Numbered from the stretch's first letter, positions 28,901 to 37,579 are shown. The stretch: DNA of 64,000 nucleotides from Porphyrobacter sp. SLTP (GCF_009905735.1 NZ_JAAALE010000001.1:124001-188000), one strand, 5' to 3'. The notes: a model not told the origin generated them from the letters alone. Numbers and translations are program-made.

Positions 28901-30280
28901 TCCAACACCGGTCTGACTACTGGTCTTGATGTCTTTACCCTTACCAACGAAAAGGGTTCTGCGGCCATTACGGGTCTTGATGAGGATGCGGTCTTTGTCT
29001 TGGATGGTGAGGCCTCGGCCGATGATACGCTTGAAATCACGCTCCGGGATAACGACCCCCTGACGGCTGATGAGGTAATCACTGTTCAATTCGAAGATGG
29101 TGATACCAACCTCACCGGTCTTCGGAACGCGGTGATTAACGCGATCAATGCTCAGTCTTCGTTGTACACGGCTAACGTGTTTGCCGGTGCTGAGTTCGGG
29201 TTCGCTGGTGTTCCCTTCATTGGTATTGGTGTTCAGATCCAGTCGATCAACAACGAGAACCTACCCGACCTCACGGCGGCGGATTTCCGCTTCATCGATG
29301 ACAGCAACGTCGGGACGCCGGGTGCAGCGGTTACGGTTCTTCAACAGGGTACGACTTCGTCGGTGACGCTTAACAACTTCATCAGCGGATCGACCCTGAC
29401 CCTGACGAACACCAACGGTAACCACACCGTCAACATGAAGACCGACACCACGGCTGATGTTCTCAACCTCGTGCTGGCGGTTGATGCCGGTGACCACGGT
29501 GTTGTGACTGCGAAGGATGCCGAGACGGTCAACATCGATACTACCGGTTCGCTTGGTACTGACACTCTCGACCTGTTCGGTGGTGATCTTACGACGCTGG
29601 TTATCGAAGGTGCCAACGGTCTGACGCTCGACACCAACAGCACGAAGATTTCGTCGATTGATGCGACGGGTCTTGGTGGTCTGTTCACCTGGTCGGCTGA
29701 TGCCAACACGGTGGCTATCACAGTGCGTACCGGTGCTGGGGACAGTGATGTTGATTTCAGTGCGATGACGATCCCGGGCGGTAACGCGTCCGCCGGCACC
29801 GCTCCGATTACCTTCATTGGTGGCTCGGGTGATGACGTCGTGACTACCGGCAATCTCGGCACCTCGCGTGGTACTATCACGACTGGTGATGGCAACGACG
29901 TGGTCTTTGTTGGGATCGTCGACGGCGGTAACGACTTCTGGTCGATCAAGGACTTCGACGAGAAGGATGGCGTCTCAGACCTCGAGTTTGATGTGCTTGA
30001 CTTCGCTGCCGCGCCGGTCTTCATCGGTCGTGATCAGGAACTCGAACCCACTGCCATCTTCCAGGATTACCTGGACCAGGCGGCCCGTGGTAACACTGTT
30101 GACGGCAACTTCACTGCCGGTGGCATCCGTTACTTCTGGTACGATGAAGACGGCGATGGCGACTTCGATGCGACCTACGTGGTGCAGGACAACTCCGACA
30201 GCGAAGATTTCGTTGACGGCAGCGACACTGTGATCCGCCTCGAAGGTCAGATCACTCTGACCGCCGACAACTTCATCTAA
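25901..30280 (+). CDS. S-layer-like beta-strand-repeat protein, type I secretion substrate
   Basis: A 1459-residue protein without an N-terminal signal peptide, 40 bp downstream of the adhesin gene and preceded by AAGGAAG. The N-terminus (ARVTLGTGESITVGGNTEIF) leads into a Calx-beta-like domain at about 130-230. A segment QTFQLTTGLDTVGTG...GGNDTIVA follows, very like the repeat signature of Caulobacter RsaA-type S-layer proteins. The long middle is a Thr/Asn/Gly/Val-rich beta-solenoid-like array. The C-terminus carries RTX-like calcium turns (GGSGDDVVTTGN, TTGDGNDVVFVG) and an EF-like loop (DEDGDGDFDATY), as expected of a type I secretion signal region. Most likely it forms a surface layer or large matrix protein; an adhesin or secreted enzyme scaffold is the alternative. 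It is followed by a strong terminator. Confidence 0.8.
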   Translation: MARVTLGTGESITVGGNTEIFGTSGAQNVTIIDGSTVTFRSGFNSGGDTIRLNGNASDFSVSFSGSNVTLTSVTDGITVVIPIGVVANTIVFDNGDSRSLSLVNGVPTLGGQAITGTPTALPAGPGVYEVTSSGEVLEGGVLTFTVTRTDTSTAETLQATALGFTNGGTIVDAQQGDDFTVAGATLTFAVGQATRTFTISAPLDAEVEGVEGLRVNIVKGGSQVVATTTALILDGTPEGQTFQLTTGLDTVGTGVPTDLIGSGGNAGTGGNDTIVAVTGEVSLLNPNLGLTGTLTPFDNINGGAGTDTLLVLDNGNPFTSAPNFTGVTVDNVESLDYRAPTRGFLGGAFNVNTAGFDGLENATFFINGSTTQTITLDDETTSTAANGVTPTDVNTSATVTQIGDGDLVINGGGDSLNVTAADGNVFVGGANQNGGLAPTGTAASNSYDTVAITGGRNVTVTDRGAQELATVSVTGTGNNVSVRGAAVTAVNVSNLADTGFRDIDVDVNAAATLTLTGINDADDFGSQLFDINSQGNIRVVTDSSVNGLADLISKGTRVDLVSNGDLALSDINVLGTNATVSIEANGDVGLDNIDGGAENGVPEVFGNSAGSTANDVRNVILSGTGSVTMTSVQQAGNTNDTKTTITSTNVPGGITIFDQLGNDTLFNGSANTGNDNITFGATTEDNSFGGGTDRVTFNSDTFGTTGGTGTSGSFDGGESVGDDDRLVMESNDAATFTSTAQAVVNFEHLELDFQDVAKHDVINLANIGLNDISNVTSDIGAGSEPEISRVLFSGETTGADSVTITAAGLNVTVPLTDDLGDGIPNNGDDAAAIAAKVAAAIDGVNGYSAVVDPDNSEAVIITGPTGVDANVAVSFTDGTDIGAPGREQILGILNNDGRAPAAEDPDTALLELTSVTILNGETITIQYDNVDGTDGEFTFTNTTGQALTQEGGTLADLIVAAANADGDFNDNAVAVRVGNNVRFTALAGETDGDTAFIFNGSNTGLTTGLDVFTLTNEKGSAAITGLDEDAVFVLDGEASADDTLEITLRDNDPLTADEVITVQFEDGDTNLTGLRNAVINAINAQSSLYTANVFAGAEFGFAGVPFIGIGVQIQSINNENLPDLTAADFRFIDDSNVGTPGAAVTVLQQGTTSSVTLNNFISGSTLTLTNTNGNHTVNMKTDTTADVLNLVLAVDAGDHGVVTAKDAETVNIDTTGSLGTDTLDLFGGDLTTLVIEGANGLTLDTNSTKISSIDATGLGGLFTWSADANTVAITVRTGAGDSDVDFSAMTIPGGNASAGTAPITFIGGSGDDVVTTGNLGTSRGTITTGDGNDVVFVGIVDGGNDFWSIKDFDEKDGVSDLEFDVLDFAAAPVFIGRDQELEPTAIFQDYLDQAARGNTVDGNFTAGGIRYFWYDEDGDGDFDATYVVQDNSDSEDFVDGSDTVIRLEGQITLTADNFI

Positions 30281-30306
30281 GTCGAACGGCAACGTTCGGA
30301 GAATTG

Positions 30307-30336
30307 AGCGACGGCCCTCGGGCCGTCGCTTTTTTC
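30307..30336 (+). terminator. Rho-independent terminator after the S-layer-like gene
   Basis: Perfect GC-rich hairpin, AGCGACGGCCC pairing with GGGCCGTCGCT, directly followed by a run of T (TTTTTT). It lies 27 bp after the stop codon and separates the two substrates from the exporter operon. A partial terminator would explain high substrate and low exporter expression (inference). Confidence 0.93.
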
Positions 30337-30482
30337 GTGTCTCAAAGCGAGATGCGTTGCGGTGAAGGAAAGTGAGGTCTAGAGAGCAACGACCTCGAAC
30401 AGTCTTACCGGTCGGCGATTGACGATTGTCTGAGGCTGTTCATCTGCCCAATGGGCACAGTAGAAATTCTGAAGGAATACCG

Positions 30483-30695
30483 ATGTTGATTGAAGGTTTG
30501 GGTACTGCAACGATCGTCAATGGCATGATGCGGATTGAGACTCTCTATCGCAACGCCAAGGGTGACGATGTGTCCGGTCCGGAAATGCTCATCCCCGTGG
30601 CGCGCGTTGCCGCCGTGGCACAGGGTCTGCAGCTCCTCCTCGAACGTGCGGAACAGGCCGCCAAGTCGCAGGCCGCCGGTACGGAACTGAATTGA
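30483..30695 (+). CDS. Small protein of the type I secretion operon
   Basis: A 70-residue cytoplasmic-looking protein, starting at the ATG at 30483 with AAGGA seven bases upstream; the longer frame from 30426 has no such support. It contains a short beta-rich N-terminal half (LIEGLGTATIVNGMMRIETLY) and an amphipathic helix (VARVAAVAQGLQLLLERAEQAA). It is the first gene after the terminator and 58 bp before the TolC-like gene. I recognise no family; a role in exporter assembly or substrate handling is a guess from position. Confidence 0.72.
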   Translation: MLIEGLGTATIVNGMMRIETLYRNAKGDDVSGPEMLIPVARVAAVAQGLQLLLERAEQAAKSQAAGTELN

Positions 30696-30753
30696 GGTTA
30701 AGGCGGGGGTATCCTCTGATGACGACAGATGTTGCCATTGATGGGGGCAGGGC

Positions 30754-32091
30754 ATGAAATTGCGGTTCGCGCCCGCAGTTGCCGGCCTGTGCGGATCATT
30801 AATCTTTGCAGGCGCCGCCCTCGCGCAAACTGAACCTGTCTATGGTCCTCCGGTGCCCGCGGAATTGGTACCGGCCGCCGTGCCAGAGCCCGAAGCGTTG
30901 CCGGTTGGCATCCCTCTCGCGCTAGGGCAAGTTGTCGAGATCGCGGCGCGTCAACACCCGCTGATCCTGCGCTCCATTGCCGATCGACGCTCAAGTCTCG
31001 CTGATCTGCGCGGTGCGAAGTGGCAGATCTATCCGAGCCTGTCGGTCGAAGGCTTGGCGCTCGGCGGTGGCAGCAATGTCGGTACGCAGAACGGGGTGGC
31101 AGCCAACCTCATTTTGGAGCAGCCGCTTTATACCTTCGGCAGGATCAGCGGCACGATTGACCGGGCTGAGGCAGCCTTGGAGTCGAGCACTTACGCAGTG
31201 GTCGACTCTCAGCAAGAAATCGCGCTGCGGACAGTAGGCGCCTATTTCGATCTCTCTCTGGCAACGCGCCGGGAGCTGATCCTGAAAGAGGCGCTTGCTC
31301 AGCACCAAGAGCTCCTGCGCACGATGGAGCGCCGTGTTGAGCAGGAAGTGTCGCCCGGTTCGGACCTCGATTTGGCGCAATCACGCACTGCGCAGATTGA
31401 GCAGGATCTCGCGTCGGTGGCAGGCTTGCGCTCGACCAGCTTCAGCCGGTTGCAGGAGTTGATCGGCTACGCTGAAATCGAATTGGGATCGGTGCCGGAG
31501 TTCAATCCGAACCTGCTCACGCCGACCGAAGAAGAACTCGTCGCGATGACGCTCGAGTGCAGTCCGCGGCTCAAGGCGCTTCAGGCCTTGCGGGCCGAGG
31601 TTGACGCCGAGCGTCGCGTTGCCAAGGCGCGGCTGTTCCCGCAGCTCTTGGCCCAGGCGAGCACCAATGAAATCACTGGGACACGCGCCGGCGTTGCGGT
31701 CCGCGTTCAGACCGGCAACGGCCTGTCACAGTTGTCGGCGGTCCAGTCCGTCGAGGCTCAGATCGTCTCGGCCGAATTCGAATTGGCGACGAACGAGCGT
31801 GAGATCCGCGAGCTGATGCGGACGGATTATCTGACCTATATCTCGGGTTTGAACCGCGCTCTGGCCAGCGAGAGAGTCTCGCGCTCATCCGAACTGGTCA
31901 CCGAGTCCTACAAGCGCCAGTTCATCACAGGACGCCGCGGATGGCTCGATGTGATGAACGCCGTGCGCGAAAGCATGACGGCGAAGCTCTCCGAAGCCGA
32001 TGCTGAAATTGGCACACTCGCCGCTTATTCGCGCCTCATGTTGCGCAGCTGTATCTGGCGGCCGACACCGATTGCTATGGAAGACAACTGA
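30754..32091 (+). CDS. TolC-family outer-membrane protein of type I secretion
   Basis: Outer-membrane channel tunnel for the type I exporter. The 445-residue protein has a signal peptide (residues 1-24, ending GAALA) and a short proline-rich linker. Two TolC repeats of long amphipathic helices follow (for example ALGQVVEIAARQHPLILRSIA and, in the second half, ECSPRLKALQALRAEVDAERR). GGGGGCAGGG precedes the ATG. Its stop overlaps the start of the ABC gene (TGATG), so the two are translationally coupled. It resembles LapE/RsaF-class proteins. Confidence 0.9.
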   Translation: MKLRFAPAVAGLCGSLIFAGAALAQTEPVYGPPVPAELVPAAVPEPEALPVGIPLALGQVVEIAARQHPLILRSIADRRSSLADLRGAKWQIYPSLSVEGLALGGGSNVGTQNGVAANLILEQPLYTFGRISGTIDRAEAALESSTYAVVDSQQEIALRTVGAYFDLSLATRRELILKEALAQHQELLRTMERRVEQEVSPGSDLDLAQSRTAQIEQDLASVAGLRSTSFSRLQELIGYAEIELGSVPEFNPNLLTPTEEELVAMTLECSPRLKALQALRAEVDAERRVAKARLFPQLLAQASTNEITGTRAGVAVRVQTGNGLSQLSAVQSVEAQIVSAEFELATNEREIRELMRTDYLTYISGLNRALASERVSRSSELVTESYKRQFITGRRGWLDVMNAVRESMTAKLSEADAEIGTLAAYSRLMLRSCIWRPTPIAMEDN

Positions 32092-34199
32092 TGACTGTCA
32101 GTGCAACACATACCATCTGCTCCGCGATCGACCACCTGGCTTTGGCTCAGGGCAAGTCGCTTCCTCCCGGTTGGTCCGATGAAATCGATGAGGCAGAATT
32201 GGCCGGCGATGTCGCTGACATTGCCCGCGTCTGCAACAAGATGGGTTGGGCGATTCCTGTGCTTCAGCAGGCACGTCCCCGGCCCGACCAGCTGCCGCTG
32301 ATTGTCTACGACAAGAATGAGGGCTGGGCGGTCGTCGATCAGTGGGAGAACGAGCATCAGTTCCGGCTGCGGAACGGAGGGGGTCTGAAGGACTTCGACG
32401 ATGAACTCGTCTTCTTCGATATGAACCTGCCTGATCCGCTTCAGGGCGGATCGGTGCAGACAGCACGGTCAATCTTCTGGCAGGCGATCATGCGGCGCAA
32501 GCAGGTGCTTGTGTCGGCGGCGATTGCCACAATTTTTGCCAATATCATTGCGCTCGCAACCTCGCTTTTTTCGATGCAGGTGTTTGACCGGGTTATCCCG
32601 CTTGCGAGCTATTCGACCCTGTTCGTGTTGACCCTCGGGACGCTTGTAGCGCTCAGCTTCGATTTCGTGCTTCGTACAGTGCGCTCGCTCATGATTGAGC
32701 GTGAGGCCGCTGATATCGATTTTGAGGTGTCTGAGTACTTCTTTGCTCGCTCGCAAGCGCTACGGATGGATACCCGCCCGCCGGGCGTTGGCACTTTGGC
32801 CGCCCAGCTGCGCGGTCTCGAACAGGTGCGCAGCACCATGTCGTCGGGCTCGCTGTTTCTGATCGCCGACTTGCCGTTCGCACTGTTCTTTATCGGGTTC
32901 ATCTATTGGGTCGGCGGGCCGGTGGCCTTCGTGCCCATCATTTCCCTGCCGATTGCCCTTCTGTTTGCGATGATCCTCGCGCGGTTGATCCGCAACGGGA
33001 CTGATCGGGCTCAGGTCAGTGGGAACCGCAAGAACGGCCTTTTGGTCGAATCTCTCGATGCCGTGGAAACCATCAAGGCATCCCGCGGCGGGTGGTTCAT
33101 GCTGGCCAGATGGAACCGACTGGTCAGGGACGTGCACCACTATGAAGACCCGGTGAAGCGGACCTCGGCGGTCGCCCAGTCGGTGTTCTCCATTCTTCAG
33201 CAGGTATCCTATATCGCCATCATCGCGGTAGGCGCGATCCAGGTTGGGGAAGGCCACATCACCTCCGGCGCGTTGCTTGCGTGTTCGATCATCGGGGGCC
33301 GGGTGAATGGGCCGCTGATTGCGCAGCTTCCGAACCTCATTGTTCAGTGGGGCTATGCCAAGTCATCGCTGGCAGCACTCGACTCCATCCTGAAGTTGCC
33401 GATCGAGCGAAGCTCTGGCGACAATTCGCTGCGCCCCGATGTTCTGAAGGGCCCGCTGATCGCTGATGGCGTGCGGTTTGGCTACCCGGGTGCTCGCGAA
33501 TCCCTCGAAATTCCGGGGCTGGTCATCAAGGATGGCCAACGGATCGCGATCGTGGGTGGCATCGGGTCAGGAAAGACGACCCTGCTGAGAGTTCTGTCTG
33601 GGCTGTATTCACCGCAATCGGGGGCGCTGAAGCTGGGCGGCCTTGATATGGCGCAGATCGCTGATGACGTGCTGCGAAAGTACATCGGCTATCTTCCGCA
33701 GGACTATCGTCTGGTGAACGGGACGCTGCGTGACAATCTGCTGATGGGTATCGGGTCTACGGACGATGAAGCCATTTTGGCTGCCGCCAGCAAAACGGGC
33801 CTTGATCAGACGATTTCGGCCCACCCGATGGGTCTTGATCTCCCCATCCAAGAAGGTGGTCGCGGCCTTTCGGGAGGTCAGCGGACTCTCGTCGGCCTGA
33901 CGCGCTTGATGCTGATCAACCCAAGTATGTGGATCCTGGACGAGCCGACCTCGAACCTCGATGCGAATTCCGAAGCGCAGTTCATGGATCTCATTGGCCG
34001 CGAATTGTCCAGTGACCGGACGCTCGTCGTGGTTACGCACAAGTTGCAGCTTCTCAATCATTTCCAGCGGGTCATCGTAATGGCGCGCGGGAAGATTGTT
34101 GCCGATGGTCCGCGAGACGAAGTGCTCCGCAGGCTGCAAGCGAATGCGGCAAACGTGGCTTCGAGCACCGTCCACCCGCTGTCTCGCGCGACTTCATAA
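32091..34199 (+). CDS. Type I secretion ABC transporter (LapB/RsaD-like)
   Basis: Inner-membrane ATPase that recognises the C-terminal signal of the substrates. The 702-residue protein has an N-terminal ~130-residue region resembling a degenerate C39 peptidase-like domain with no catalytic cysteine in a typical position. The six-helix membrane domain spans about 145-430. The nucleotide-binding domain has Walker A GGIGSGKTTLL, signature LSGGQRTLVGL, Walker B MWILDEPTSNLD and the H-loop VVTHK. The non-cleaving C39-like domain is known in type I exporters of RTX adhesins, which lack an N-terminal leader. Middle gene of the TolC-ABC-HlyD operon. Confidence 0.95.
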   Translation: MTVSATHTICSAIDHLALAQGKSLPPGWSDEIDEAELAGDVADIARVCNKMGWAIPVLQQARPRPDQLPLIVYDKNEGWAVVDQWENEHQFRLRNGGGLKDFDDELVFFDMNLPDPLQGGSVQTARSIFWQAIMRRKQVLVSAAIATIFANIIALATSLFSMQVFDRVIPLASYSTLFVLTLGTLVALSFDFVLRTVRSLMIEREAADIDFEVSEYFFARSQALRMDTRPPGVGTLAAQLRGLEQVRSTMSSGSLFLIADLPFALFFIGFIYWVGGPVAFVPIISLPIALLFAMILARLIRNGTDRAQVSGNRKNGLLVESLDAVETIKASRGGWFMLARWNRLVRDVHHYEDPVKRTSAVAQSVFSILQQVSYIAIIAVGAIQVGEGHITSGALLACSIIGGRVNGPLIAQLPNLIVQWGYAKSSLAALDSILKLPIERSSGDNSLRPDVLKGPLIADGVRFGYPGARESLEIPGLVIKDGQRIAIVGGIGSGKTTLLRVLSGLYSPQSGALKLGGLDMAQIADDVLRKYIGYLPQDYRLVNGTLRDNLLMGIGSTDDEAILAAASKTGLDQTISAHPMGLDLPIQEGGRGLSGGQRTLVGLTRLMLINPSMWILDEPTSNLDANSEAQFMDLIGRELSSDRTLVVVTHKLQLLNHFQRVIVMARGKIVADGPRDEVLRRLQANAANVASSTVHPLSRATS

Positions 34200-34241
34200 T
34201 GTTCATGACGATAATTTAACTTTAATTTGTCCAGAGATATT

Positions 34242-35396
34242 ATGTTACAAAGATTCCGCCTGTCTCACACGATCGTATTGACCATCGGGCTATTGATCAT
34301 AGCCTCGATCACTTGGGCACGATGGGCGGAACTCGATCAGATTACGCGCGCACCGGGCACCGTTATTCCGATTGGCCGCGTTCAGATCGTCCAGAGCGTC
34401 AATGGCGGCGAGATTGCGCGCATCAACGTGCGTGAGGGTGACCAAGTCCGCAGGGGTCAGGTTCTGGTCGTCCTGAGCAAGGTGCGGGAAGCGGCTGCCG
34501 TCGAAGAAGCCCAGGGTAAGGTCGCGGCCTTGCTCAGCCAGCGGACTCGCATCGACGCCGAATTGTTCGACAAAGCACTGGTCTTTCCAGCCGAGGCGCT
34601 GGCGTACAGTGACTTCGTTCGCAACCAGACGCAGCTCTATCAGCGCCGGCGTGAGGCGCTCGCCGCTGAGCTTTCAAGCCTGGCCGAAATGAAGGCGCTC
34701 CTCAAGCAGGAGCTGGATCTGAACCTTCCGCTCCTCAAGACCGGTGACGTCGCCCGCGTTGAAGTCATTCGCATGGAGCGGTCCATTGTTGATGTTGAAG
34801 GGCAGATGTCCTCCATCAGGCAGCGCTACATCCAGGAATTGCAGACAGAATTGGCACGGACGGAAGAGGAGCTCGTCACAGCGCAGCAGGTGCTTGCGCA
34901 GCGCAATGATGCTCTTAAGGTGACCGAGCTTGTTGCTCCTACTGATGGGATCGTGAAGAACGTCCGCCTCACCACTGTCGGTGGTGTGTTGCGTCCGGGT
35001 GATGAGGTTCTGCAGATTGTTCCGACCGGAGAAATGCTTGTCGTGGAAGCCAAGGTGCCGCCGCGCGACATCGCGTTTGTGAAGGCAGGCCAATCCGCGT
35101 CGATCAAGTTCGATGCCTATGATTACAGCACCTATGGCCCAGCCTCCGGGAGGGTCACTTACATCAGCCCGGATACCCTCACGGAAGAGGGCGCAGACGG
35201 TAAGCAGGAAGTCTATTACCGGGTCAGCCTTGAGGTCGATGTCTCTGGGATGCGGCCAAAAGAGGCGGGAGAGAAGATTATCATCCAGCCTGGGATGACG
35301 ATCGTCGCTGAGATCAAGACCGGTAAGAATACCGTGTTCGACTATCTCACCAAGCCGATCACCAAGACCTTCTCTGAGTCCTTGCAAGAAAAGTGA
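34242..35396 (+). CDS. Type I secretion periplasmic adaptor (HlyD family)
   Basis: Membrane-fusion protein bridging the ABC exporter and the TolC-like channel. The 384-residue protein has one N-terminal membrane helix (IVLTIGLLIIASITWARW), a lipoyl half (GEIARINVREGDQVRRGQVL) and a long coiled coil (about 85-240). The second lipoyl half follows (LVAPTDGIVKNVRLTTVGG), then a beta-barrel domain ending in a membrane-proximal tail. The ATG at 34242 is preferred over a TTG at 34227; both have weak ribosome sites. It starts 42 bp after the ABC gene, and a strong terminator follows. Family assignment is certain. Confidence 0.93.
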   Translation: MLQRFRLSHTIVLTIGLLIIASITWARWAELDQITRAPGTVIPIGRVQIVQSVNGGEIARINVREGDQVRRGQVLVVLSKVREAAAVEEAQGKVAALLSQRTRIDAELFDKALVFPAEALAYSDFVRNQTQLYQRRREALAAELSSLAEMKALLKQELDLNLPLLKTGDVARVEVIRMERSIVDVEGQMSSIRQRYIQELQTELARTEEELVTAQQVLAQRNDALKVTELVAPTDGIVKNVRLTTVGGVLRPGDEVLQIVPTGEMLVVEAKVPPRDIAFVKAGQSASIKFDAYDYSTYGPASGRVTYISPDTLTEEGADGKQEVYYRVSLEVDVSGMRPKEAGEKIIIQPGMTIVAEIKTGKNTVFDYLTKPITKTFSESLQEK

Positions 35397-35439
35397 TCGT
35401 CGCGACCTGCGGGGTCTGGTCGCGCGCAAAAACGGGAAC

Positions 35440-35475
35440 ATGGGTCGCTGGAGGTTTGCCAGCGACCCATTTTTG
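35440..35475 (+). terminator. Rho-independent terminator after the type I secretion operon
   Basis: Perfect 12-bp stem (ATGGGTCGCTGG with CCAGCGACCCAT), 7-base loop, then TTTT. It lies 44 bp past the adaptor stop codon and ends the exporter operon. Confidence 0.93.
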
Positions 35476-36524
35476 CTTCTGAGCCAAATGGCGCGGAACG
35501 ATCGCTATGACCGATCATGCGCCAAGCGGAGCGAGTGACCAGCGTAATGGTCGGACAGCGATCCTGTGTTTTCGCTAAACGCTGTGAGCGCGTCTTCCAG
35601 CACTTTTACTGATCAAGTGATCGCTCGGCCATGATGCTTTCCCCACGCTATGGGTGAGATGCTTCCCGTTCGCGCTCGAAATCGCTTTTGTCAGTTATGA
35701 CCATCATCAAAATATTCGAAAGGCGTCGAGTTAGCAGATGTGTGCCTTGTGTCGTCAGTATCGCCTTGGCCGCTGGCTTGAAGGGTATTTCACCTCGGGG
35801 CTGCCGTTTCCGATCAGAACAGGAGCTGGTCGTAATCCACCGGCTCAGCCTGTGCAGATGCTGTTTGTTCCAAACAGGATTGTTCAAGCCGAAGCTGGTC
35901 ACTCTGGCTAAGTACTGGCCGAGACTTTGCGTTTGACCGTTCTCGCTGACCAAGTGCCTTTGGGCGATAGTGCGCATGGCGCTTGAAGATCTGGCTGCGG
36001 GCACCGCCTCCCAGATTTCCGGCCCATGATTACGCCCGCCTCAAAGTGCCTAGGATGAGCGACAACGATTACGTCAATAGACGTAGGGCCCTCTGGGATC
36101 AGACTTGCTAGTCTCTAACAGTTTTACCTACACTCCGCATTTCGCCGTGGTCGGAGGGCGGCTAGATGCGCATGGGGAAGGGGCCAGCTTCCAGCTGCGT
36201 ATCGAGCACCGCTGACTAGCGTGCGCTGACGCTCATTCGATCAGTTAGAAACGAAATTCTTGATGCTGGATATTTTTTTGGTAATAGAAATGGGTCTAGC
36301 GGCAGTCGTCTTGCTTTGTGTCATAGCATAACGAAGACAAGAGCTGTCAAAGATCTAAAGCAAAAACGATTTATAGTAGCATACAAGAAAAAAGGAGACG
36401 AATGAAGCCATTTCATCCCATTTTGTACTAAATTGTTATACACTGTCGAGCCCTTTGCGGGAGTTGGTTAAACTGACTCCCATCAGAGGGACGGGTCGCA
36501 AAAAAATAAGTGGTTGTAACAAGC
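35476..36524. other. Gene-poor, partly AT-rich region
   Basis: About 1 kb without a confident gene. From about 36240 to 36440 the base composition is clearly AT-richer than the rest of the window, suggesting foreign origin or a regulatory region. Two very short frames lie here: a 22-codon hydrophobic frame (36263-36331) and a 9-codon frame with a strong ribosome site (36402-36431). Minus-strand frames at about 35820-36030 give a protein-like C-terminus (EPVDYDQLLF), but with no start. Confidence 0.45.
36402..36431 (+). CDS. Possible 9-residue leader peptide
   Basis: A nine-codon frame (MKPFHPILY) with AAGGAG positioned eight bases upstream of its ATG, the strongest ribosome site in this region. 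It lies 93 bp upstream of the next gene, which itself has no ribosome site. It may be a regulatory leader peptide. Chance is a real alternative. Confidence 0.3.
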   Translation: MKPFHPILY

Positions 36525-37037
36525 ATGAACAAAGCAACATTGACGCTCACGATAGCGGACATCGAGGCGCTTAGCACCGCCGCGAGAGAGGAATTGCAGC
36601 AGCTGTTTTTTGGGGCGCTTGAACAAGGTGTTTCAAACGCGCTCGCTGGCCGGCCTGAGCCGGTTGAAACTGCATCAGAGATTTTGGAGGGGCCGGCAGA
36701 CTTGACCGTCGCGATGTGTCGCAGGTTGATCGCCCACCCAATCCACGACAAAAGCCTCGCGATCCTGCGGACGATCGCGCAGAACGAGACACCGAGATTC
36801 CGCATGGCGGACATCTTGGCGACGGCTCCTGATGCCAAGGAGCCCAATGACCTCCGCGGGGCTTGGGCCGGACTGTCGCGGCGCACTCGCACGATCCTCG
36901 GGAACGACGAGGCCGAATTCGTGTGGTGGGAAGGTGAGTTGATTTACGATGACGCCCACAAATATGTCGACCGCGTCGGCCGCGTCTCGGTAATCACCCA
37001 TCAGTCGCTCAGGGCCGCATTGGGTATCCGGTCCTAG
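36525..37037 (+). CDS. Orphan cytoplasmic protein
   Basis: A 170-residue protein with no signal peptide or membrane segment and no recognised family. Two predicted helical parts: an N-terminal segment (TLTIADIEALSTAAREELQQ) and a middle (ADLTVAMCRRLIAHPIHDKSL, then ILRTIAQNETPRFRMADIL). The C-terminal half carries a tryptophan-rich motif (EFVWWEGELIYDDAHKYV) and ends with a basic turn. It might be a DNA-binding or toxin/antitoxin-like protein, but I will not assign it. The ATG at 36525 is chosen although its ribosome site is poor; a GTG at 36510 is also possible. It is isolated in a gene-poor, AT-rich stretch. Confidence 0.6.
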   Translation: MNKATLTLTIADIEALSTAAREELQQLFFGALEQGVSNALAGRPEPVETASEILEGPADLTVAMCRRLIAHPIHDKSLAILRTIAQNETPRFRMADILATAPDAKEPNDLRGAWAGLSRRTRTILGNDEAEFVWWEGELIYDDAHKYVDRVGRVSVITHQSLRAALGIRS

Positions 37038-37579
37038 CGCGTGCGAACCGGGTGGAGGTCATGCGCGCAGCAATTGCGATCATGCCACCGGTTCTTTTTC
37101 GGGAAATGCCTAGGCTAGTGGAAAGCGGCCGACAGGTTGAGTCGGGGTGATGCCCAGACCCTGCAAACCTGCGAGCCCTTTCCGCTACGCCGAGGTTTTG
37201 CCTGACGTTACGTCTTCACTCTTGATGTGAGCCAACCGGCCCAGCGGACCGGCCAATGGGGGCATTTGCTGCGGGCACCTGGCAGCAATCGATAATGGGA
37301 TCCACACCGCCTGCGACGCACACCTGCCGCACAGCTTACGCCGCTCGTCCGCGTGATTGCCATGCTACCCGACAAAGGCTGGGTACCGCGCGTCTTCCGC
37401 CAACTGCATCCTCCCACGAAAATACCAAAAGCAGGATAGGATCTGGCCTCACGTCTCGTGCGATAGGGCAGATCGCCGCGGATTTCCCATGTCTGCCATC
37501 TGTCTGATGGCGCATTGTGCGCAAGGTCTGGAGCGGAATTCTTGCGTCGAAGGCGCAGTTGATAATCGAAGGAAGTGTC
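37038..37579. other. Intergenic, nothing recognised
   Basis: About 540 bp upstream of the L,D-transpeptidase. Frames here overlap heavily and look non-coding. It must contain that gene's promoter. Confidence 0.4.

Noticed and set aside
25874..29089. A 1071-residue minus-strand frame opposite the S-layer-like gene
   Set aside because: It reflects the biased codon use of the plus-strand Thr/Asn/Gly-rich protein; there is no family resemblance and no sensible start.
35648..36004. A 118-codon minus-strand frame and an 83-codon plus-strand frame
   Set aside because: Both are in the gene-poor region, without ribosome sites and with unnatural composition. A protein-like C-terminus in another frame has no start codon, so none was called.
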